Shown: positions 13,181-18,655 of the stretch, one piece after another
Numbering within the stretch: position 1 is the first letter of the stretch
How the letters are laid out: every line of letters starts with the position of its first letter
DNA from: Bacteroidia bacterium
GTDB lineage: Bacteria > Bacteroidota > Bacteroidia > SpSt-205
Length of the DNA: 21,477 nt
Direction of reading: 5' to 3'
Assembly (NCBI GenBank): GCA_025060275.1
Contig: JANXCJ010000017.1
Location: 1 to 21,477 of the forward strand
Translations under genes and position numbers: made by a program
Notes under the pieces: model-generated
Databases searched by the model: none
Told to the model about the DNA's origin: nothing
What the model saw: the letters and a program-made list of their open reading frames with translations, nothing else

Positions 13181-15322
13181 ATGGGGTTAGTAGAAGCAAC
13201 ATACAAAGTCGTGGGGATGAATTGCCAAAGCTGTGCAAAAAGTGTGGAAAGCCTACTCCAAGAAGTACCTGGAATAAAAAAGGCCACAGTCCACTTTCCT
13301 ACCCAAGAGCTTATTGTCCTTTATGATCCTGAGAAAGCTCCTTTTGAAAAATTGCAAGCAGCCCTCACCCCAGCGGGATATGAGATCGTACAAGACCCTT
13401 CCACCCAGAGAGTAATTCAAGAGCGTTTCCTAAGACGATTGCGCTGGGGGATCATGTGGGCAGGCTTCCTGGCAGCATGGGGCATGGCAATAGCTCTTAC
13501 TCCCTCTAGCATACTTGAACAGATACGAATACCTCAGTGGATAAATTGGTTGTACTTTTTGCTTACATTCTTACTTGTAGTTCAGGTAGGCAAAATTTTT
13601 TGGCGCCCTGCCCTTAGACAACTCACAGTTCGTCATTTTACAATGGACACCCTGATTAGCTTAGGACTAATAGGAAGCGTGGGACTGGGGCTATTTGAAC
13701 TTGCAGCGGGTAAGAAAAGCGGGCATACCGCAAGCACGGCAGCAGAAGTACTCTTCTTTGTTCTAATTGGACGCTACATAGAAGAGAAAATTCGCCACCA
13801 GGCTCAAATGAGTATAGAACATCTATCTATTTTAGCTGCGCCCACTGCTCGGCTTCGCAGCCCAAGTGGCATATGCGAGGTACCTACCTCTCAAGTTCAA
13901 CTGAACGAAGTAATAGAGGTCCTTCCAGGAGAGACTATTCCCTTAGATGGCATAATCGTAAAAGGAACAAGTTTTATAGAGGAAAGTCTTCTTACTGGGG
14001 AGAGCCTACCTGTGGAAAAAGGACCTGGCACACAGGTATGGGCAGGCACCCGTAACCTTTCAGCAACTCTCTTCATAGAGGTGAAGGCAAAGGCTCATCA
14101 GACTTTTCTCGCCCAGCTTATCACCCAACTTCAACAAACTCAAAACAGCCGTGCCCGTTTTCAGCGGTTAGCTGATAAGATAGCTGCCTTCTTCGTACCC
14201 ATAGCGCTCTTACTGAGTATCTTGAGTATGCTCTATCATGCAACCACTGGGAAAGAGTTGCTTTTTGCCTGGGAACGCGCCCTTAGCGTTTTGGTCATAT
14301 CCTGCCCATGTGCTTTAGGGCTGGCTACTCCCCTTGCTGTGCAAATAGCTATTCAGGGAGCCTTGCAATCCAAAATACTTCTACGAGACATTGCTCAGCT
14401 TGAGAACCTTCCCTCAGCCACCACATGGGCCTTTGATAAAACAGGCACACTCACCGAAGGCCGTGCCACTGTGCAATCTGCACAGTGGTTTCTCCCCTCC
14501 TATGCAGGTAAAATACTTGCAGTGGTGCGAAAAAGTCAGCACCCCCTCGCAAAAGCCCTAGCAGAATACTTAGAGCCTCAGGACCAACCCGATACGCTGG
14601 AATTATCAGCTTATTTGGAACTGCCCGGAAAAGGAATCATAGGCATCTTTGGCTCTGAAAAAATCTTTGTAGGAAACCCGTTATGGATTTTAGAAAAACA
14701 TCCCTACTTAGAGTTACCCTCTCAGACCGCAACATCTGTGATTGCTGCCACAGAAAAGGAAATAGTAGGGATATTCACTTTCCATGATCCCTTGAAAGAG
14801 GAAATGAAAAATTTTATAGACAGGCTGCGTCAGGAAGGTAAGCATATCGTTTTACTCACAGGTGACCCTTCTACCAAAGGTAGAGAGATAGGAGAAAGGT
14901 GGGGATTTTCAGCAGTGTATGAAGGGCTCTCACCCATACAAAAGGCGGATTGGATAAAAACTTGTCAGAGTAAGGGACAAAAAGTAGTCTTTGTAGGAGA
15001 TGGGTTAAATGATATTTTAGCCCTCCAAGCGGCTTATGTAGGAATTGCGGTCCATAAAGGTGTTAAAGCTGCTGTTCAGAGTGCAGGTATCGCCCTTTTA
15101 CAAGACACGGACACAGCTTTACCCCTCCTCTATCAGCTCAGCTTACGCTTGAGACGAATTATACTCCAGAATCTCATTTGGGCCTTCAGCTATAACGCAT
15201 TAGCTCTACCTACGGCTATGGGGTTGATAGAAGGGCTTCATCTCTCTCCTGGGGTAAGTGCTTTGTTTATGTCGCTTAGCTCCTTGATAGTGATACTGAA
15301 TAGTCTCCGAGTGAGGACCTAA
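13181..15322 (+). CDS. copA: Copper-exporting P1B-type ATPase
   Basis: This pump uses ATP to move Cu(I) out of the cytoplasm. In 713 residues the order is: one heavy-metal-binding domain (GMNCQSC at 12-18), four membrane helices (about 87-200), the actuator domain with TGES at 272-275, and the CPC metal site in helix 6 (375-377). The catalytic aspartate is Asp419 in DKTGTLTEG. The nucleotide domain has the HP pair at 454-455 and GDGLND at 606-611. The last two helices carry YN (671-672) and MSLSS (697-701), the residues that with CPC define Cu(I) selectivity. A role in cbb3 oxidase assembly (CcoI/FixI type) cannot be excluded. No copper chaperone or regulator gene is adjacent. Unlike the other units, no TAnnTTTG box precedes its ATG, so read-through from the DUF2079 gene is likely. 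Confidence 0.93.
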   Translation: MGLVEATYKVVGMNCQSCAKSVESLLQEVPGIKKATVHFPTQELIVLYDPEKAPFEKLQAALTPAGYEIVQDPSTQRVIQERFLRRLRWGIMWAGFLAAWGMAIALTPSSILEQIRIPQWINWLYFLLTFLLVVQVGKIFWRPALRQLTVRHFTMDTLISLGLIGSVGLGLFELAAGKKSGHTASTAAEVLFFVLIGRYIEEKIRHQAQMSIEHLSILAAPTARLRSPSGICEVPTSQVQLNEVIEVLPGETIPLDGIIVKGTSFIEESLLTGESLPVEKGPGTQVWAGTRNLSATLFIEVKAKAHQTFLAQLITQLQQTQNSRARFQRLADKIAAFFVPIALLLSILSMLYHATTGKELLFAWERALSVLVISCPCALGLATPLAVQIAIQGALQSKILLRDIAQLENLPSATTWAFDKTGTLTEGRATVQSAQWFLPSYAGKILAVVRKSQHPLAKALAEYLEPQDQPDTLELSAYLELPGKGIIGIFGSEKIFVGNPLWILEKHPYLELPSQTATSVIAATEKEIVGIFTFHDPLKEEMKNFIDRLRQEGKHIVLLTGDPSTKGREIGERWGFSAVYEGLSPIQKADWIKTCQSKGQKVVFVGDGLNDILALQAAYVGIAVHKGVKAAVQSAGIALLQDTDTALPLLYQLSLRLRRIILQNLIWAFSYNALALPTAMGLIEGLHLSPGVSALFMSLSSLIVILNSLRVRT

Positions 15323-15331
15323 ATAGGAAAT

Positions 15332-15365
15332 AAAAAAGCGGGGGGAGATATTTACTCTCCCCCGC
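15332..15365 (-). terminator. Strong rho-independent terminator between copA and the T9SS gene
   Basis: A GC-rich stem (GCGGGGG and AGA pairing with TCT and CCCCCGC, one bulged G, loop of about 7) is followed on the minus strand by TTTTTT, the classical form. It ends the minus-strand T9SS gene. On the plus strand only CCTTTC follows, but the same stem may also stop copA transcripts. Confidence 0.8.
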
Positions 15366-15391
15366 CCTTTCAGGCGATAGGTGTGGTGCTT

Positions 15392-16819
15392 TCAGCGTAG
15401 GATATTTACCTGAAAGGCAGCTTGCCCTAATTCACTGCGCACACGCAGAACGTACGTACCCCCGGGAACATCGGTTACATCCACAACGACTTGAGACTCC
15501 CCAGCAGGCACAGAGTAAGCTGGCCAGCTCTTGACCCACCGTCCATCCGTCGTGTAGAGATGAAGCTCCACCTGCGAGGAAGAAGCACTACGGAATTTGA
15601 CGTGGAAACAGTCTGTAGTAGGATTGGGATAGGGGGTCATGAAGCTTTGCCGATCCCCATGAATCCATACACCCGTGCCAAGGTCTTGAGAATATACTAT
15701 GGGAAATATCACATAGTTCAGGCCCTTATCAAGAGGAGGGTTAAGGAGAAGATGAAGGGGCAACCAGTCTGGTAGGGTAGGCTGCAAGCCGGATGGATCA
15801 TCATAAAACTCCCCGCTCACCGTATCATACACTGCCCATGAGATTAAACTTCTCCCTATTCTCACTGTGTCTGCATTATAGCAGGGGTGATTAGCAGGGT
15901 TGAAACCTGAATTACCAGGCCCATAAGTTACATACAAAGTATCTATGAAGTTGAAGGTATTCAAGTTGTAGCGTTCAGTACGCAGAACGACGTAGTAGGA
16001 AGCGGAATCTGTAATGTATAAAGGCTGTGGAAAGTAAGCAAAATCAAAAACCTCTGCTATGTGAGGGGGATTTCCTGCAAAGCCTGGGCAAGAAGGGCCA
16101 CTGCCTCCAAATGCCCCATTTCCGATGCGAACTTGAGACATAGGTTTAGATACAGAGCGTACAACAGTGGTGCCCAAAATGGTACCCTGACGAGAAGGGG
16201 TATAAAAAGGCGAGCCCCAAGTGTAATTCCTCGCTGGGTAGAGCTCATATGTGATAGTGTATTCCCCATCACCATTGTCAGGCGTTGGAGCACCGATGGT
16301 AGGTGCACACGGATTACCCCCAGAAATATTTACTATCCAAGCCGCTACACCCTTTATGGAAACCGTACGGTCCGTACCTCCTAAGTCAGGGGATATGTCA
16401 TATCTTTCAGCATACGCCCCATCTAAGAATGCACACAATCCTAGCGGATTAGTGCTTACGGTAAATAGCTTAAATCTTTCATTCCCCAGCAGAATATACG
16501 CACCTACCATGTCTAAAGAGTCAAAGAAGGTTCCAACACAGACAGTCGGCGGATTAGTCCGAGTATTAGGACCCGTTCCATTGCTGATGAGGGTATCTCC
16601 TGCATAGTCAGGATCATTGGTAGGGTCAGGAACTATGACAAAGTCCTGATTAGGCAGAAGCCATCCCAAACTCTGTGTGCGTGCATGAGAAGAGTTCCAG
16701 TACTTAGCTGACACCTGTACGACTCCTCTCGGCCTAAGCTCAGGTAGTGAGGATGGTACCTGAATCTGCTGTGCCCATACAAGGGCTGCAATCCCTATCA
16801 AAATGCTTACCCTTTTCAT
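15392..16819 (-). CDS. T9SS type A sorting domain protein, exported, body of unknown function
   Basis: The protein is 475 residues. It starts with a signal peptide (MKRVSILIGIAALVWA, cleavage likely before QQ) and ends with a type IX sorting domain of about 80 residues: TPYPNPTTDCFHVKF, then ELHLYTTDGRWVKSW, a VPAGES turn, DVPGGTYVLRV and the terminal FQVNILR. It should cross the inner membrane by Sec and the outer membrane by T9SS, then be anchored or released. The central 370 residues are rich in Gly, Pro, Asn, Tyr and Thr, beta-like, and match no family I recognise. About six cysteines are scattered through them, which could form disulfides. The frame opens 31 codons upstream, but that extension overlaps atpC and the promoter, so the signal-peptide ATG is chosen. 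It is a single-gene unit with its own promoter and terminator. Confidence 0.85.
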   Translation of the reverse strand: MKRVSILIGIAALVWAQQIQVPSSLPELRPRGVVQVSAKYWNSSHARTQSLGWLLPNQDFVIVPDPTNDPDYAGDTLISNGTGPNTRTNPPTVCVGTFFDSLDMVGAYILLGNERFKLFTVSTNPLGLCAFLDGAYAERYDISPDLGGTDRTVSIKGVAAWIVNISGGNPCAPTIGAPTPDNGDGEYTITYELYPARNYTWGSPFYTPSRQGTILGTTVVRSVSKPMSQVRIGNGAFGGSGPSCPGFAGNPPHIAEVFDFAYFPQPLYITDSASYYVVLRTERYNLNTFNFIDTLYVTYGPGNSGFNPANHPCYNADTVRIGRSLISWAVYDTVSGEFYDDPSGLQPTLPDWLPLHLLLNPPLDKGLNYVIFPIVYSQDLGTGVWIHGDRQSFMTPYPNPTTDCFHVKFRSASSSQVELHLYTTDGRWVKSWPAYSVPAGESQVVVDVTDVPGGTYVLRVRSELGQAAFQVNILR

Positions 16820-16826
16820 ATCACGA

Positions 16827-16858
16827 CAAAGGTATAAAAGCTTTTTTATTACCTCAAA
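16827..16858 (-). promoter_or_regulatory. Complete Bacteroidota-type promoter of the T9SS gene
   Basis: On the minus strand TTTG (16855-16858) is followed after 20 bases by TACCTTTG (16827-16834), the classical -33/-7 pair. The -7 box ends 7 bases before ATG 16819. This is the best two-element promoter in the window. Confidence 0.75.
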
Positions 16859-16869
16859 ATTTTCATGCC

Positions 16870-17109
16870 TCAGTATGCGATCACTTGCACTTCTCCTGTA
16901 GGTGTGACCCATAAGAAGCCACCCCTAAGAGAAAAGTTTTTTTCTCCCCCTGAGCTAACTACATGAAGAGAGGAGAAAGATTCAAGCTGAGCTATTAGCG
17001 GCGCATGCCCTTCCCATATTTCAAAGTGGCCTTCCGGGCTACGGGCAGCTATCCACATAGCTTCTCCCTCATAGAGAGGTCCTACAGGGGTATGAATAGC
17101 TACTCTCAT
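16870..17109 (-). CDS. atpC: F1F0 ATP synthase epsilon subunit, short form
   Basis: Epsilon is part of the central stalk of F1 and links rotation of the c-ring to gamma. At 79 residues the protein contains only the N-terminal beta-sandwich domain: the start RVAIHTPVGPLYEGEA, then EGHFEIWEGHAPLIAQL, and FSLRGGFLWVTPTGEVQVIA. The C-terminal helical hairpin that can inhibit ATP hydrolysis in the E. coli and Bacillus forms (about 135 residues) is absent. There is no sign of frameshift, and short epsilon subunits are known in Bacteroidota. Its ATG overlaps the atpD stop (ATGA), so it is coupled to atpD. Confidence 0.9.
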   Translation of the reverse strand: MRVAIHTPVGPLYEGEAMWIAARSPEGHFEIWEGHAPLIAQLESFSSLHVVSSGGEKNFSLRGGFLWVTPTGEVQVIAY

Positions 17110-18635
17110 GCTGCACCTATTTCTGCCAAAATCTTATTGCCTTTCTCAATGGCTTGATCAATGGTACCTACCATATAAAAAGCTTGTTCTGGAATGTGGT
17201 CCAGCTCCCCATCCAGTATCATCTTAAAGCCTCTTACGGTCTCCTCAATAGGCACAAAGACGCCGGGCATTCCCGTAAAAGCCTCCGCTACGTGGAAAGG
17301 CTGACTGAGGAAGCGCTGAACCTTTCTTGCACGGGCTTCCACTAGCTTATCTTCCTCCGAAAGTTCTTCACGCCCTAAAATATTGATAATATCTTGTAAC
17401 TCCTTGTATCGTTGGAGAATAGCTTTCACACGTTGAGCTGTTTCATAATGACCTTTTACAGTCTTTTCGTCAATATCTGGGACAAGCATACGAGATGTAG
17501 AGGTAAGGGGGTCTATAGCAGGATAAATCCCCAGCTCAGCAATTGCTCTAGAGAGCTCTGTAGTAGCATCTAAATGGGCGAAAGTCGTAGCCGGAGCAGG
17601 ATCTGTGTAATCATCTGCCGGTACATAGATGGCTTGAATAGAGGTGATAGAGCCCCTTCGGGTAGAGGTAATACGCTCTTGCAAAGCTCCCATTTCAGTG
17701 GCAAGGGTAGGCTGATACCCCACAGCAGAAGGAATACGCCCTAGTAGAGCAGACACCTCCGAACCCGCTTGCACAAATCGAAAGATATTATCTATGAAGA
17801 AGAGTACATCCCGCCCCGTAGCCTCTTCAGGTTCCCCATCTCGGAAGTACTCTGCGATTGTTACGCCTGTCAAGGCCACTCGGGCACGCACGCCGGGTGG
17901 CTCATTCATCTGTCCAAACACGAGGGTGATCTGAGACTCTTGTAGCTCCTTCAGGTCTACCACGCTTAGATCCCAACCCCCCTCTTCCATACTCTTCTTA
18001 AAGGCTTCTCCGTAGCGAGCTACACCTGCCTCTATCATCTCTCGCAGAAGGTCGTTTCCTTCCCGGGTACGCTCCCCTACCCCAGCAAATACGGAAAGAC
18101 CTTTATGCGCTTTAGCAATATTGTTGATAAGTTCCATAATGAGCACAGTTTTACCTACACCTGCTCCCCCGAAAAGTCCTATCTTACCCCCTTTCTTATA
18201 AGGAATAAGAAGGTCTATCGCTTTTATCCCCGTAAGAAGCACGCGAGGCTCAGTGGAGAGCTCCTCAAAGGGTGGGGCACTTCTATGAATGGGATAGTAC
18301 CTAACTGCCTGAATAGTAGGTAGTCCATCAATAGGCTCTCCTACTACATTCAAGAGACGCCCTCGTATCGCCTGCCCCACAGGAACAGAGATAGGACCTC
18401 CGAGGGCTTTTACAGGGTCTCCTCGTTTAAAACCATCCGTACTATCCATGGCGACAGTACGCACCCTATATTCACCTAAATGCTGCTGTACTTCCAAATA
18501 CACCTTGTTCCCCCTAGCTTCCAGAACAAGCGCATCATATATTTCTGGCAAATATCCCTCCTTGGGATCAAACTCCACATCCACTACTGCTCCGATAATT
18601 TGGACTACTTTGCCAATAGCTCTTATTTGCTGCAT
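17106..18635 (-). CDS. atpD: F1F0 ATP synthase beta subunit
   Basis: Beta carries the catalytic nucleotide sites of F1. The 509-residue protein has the P-loop GGAGVGKT at 156-163, the catalytic glutamate in GERTREGND (Glu188), the Walker B strand VLFFIDNIFRF, and the family signature PAIDPLTSTSR. The N-terminal beta-barrel (QIIGAVVDVEF) and the C-terminal helical domain are complete. It is slightly longer than the E. coli form because of small insertions, as in other Bacteroidota. The start ATG is 7 bases after a -7 box. Only atpC follows; the other subunits must be encoded elsewhere, a split often seen in this phylum. Confidence 0.97.
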   Translation of the reverse strand: MQQIRAIGKVVQIIGAVVDVEFDPKEGYLPEIYDALVLEARGNKVYLEVQQHLGEYRVRTVAMDSTDGFKRGDPVKALGGPISVPVGQAIRGRLLNVVGEPIDGLPTIQAVRYYPIHRSAPPFEELSTEPRVLLTGIKAIDLLIPYKKGGKIGLFGGAGVGKTVLIMELINNIAKAHKGLSVFAGVGERTREGNDLLREMIEAGVARYGEAFKKSMEEGGWDLSVVDLKELQESQITLVFGQMNEPPGVRARVALTGVTIAEYFRDGEPEEATGRDVLFFIDNIFRFVQAGSEVSALLGRIPSAVGYQPTLATEMGALQERITSTRRGSITSIQAIYVPADDYTDPAPATTFAHLDATTELSRAIAELGIYPAIDPLTSTSRMLVPDIDEKTVKGHYETAQRVKAILQRYKELQDIINILGREELSEEDKLVEARARKVQRFLSQPFHVAEAFTGMPGVFVPIEETVRGFKMILDGELDHIPEQAFYMVGTIDQAIEKGNKILAEIGAA

Positions 18636-18642
18636 ATCTGTG

Positions 18643-18650
18643 CAAAGGTA
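18643..18650 (-). promoter_or_regulatory. Promoter -7 box of atpDC
   Basis: On the minus strand this reads TACCTTTG, 7 bases before the atpD ATG. A TTTA 20 bases upstream (18671-18674), inside the end of the GH3 coding region, may act as the -33 element. Confidence 0.65.
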
Positions 18651-18655
18651 CAGGA

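Noticed and set aside
16820..16912. N-terminal extension of the T9SS protein by 31 codons.
   Set aside because: It would bury the signal peptide, cross a complete promoter and overlap the end of atpC.
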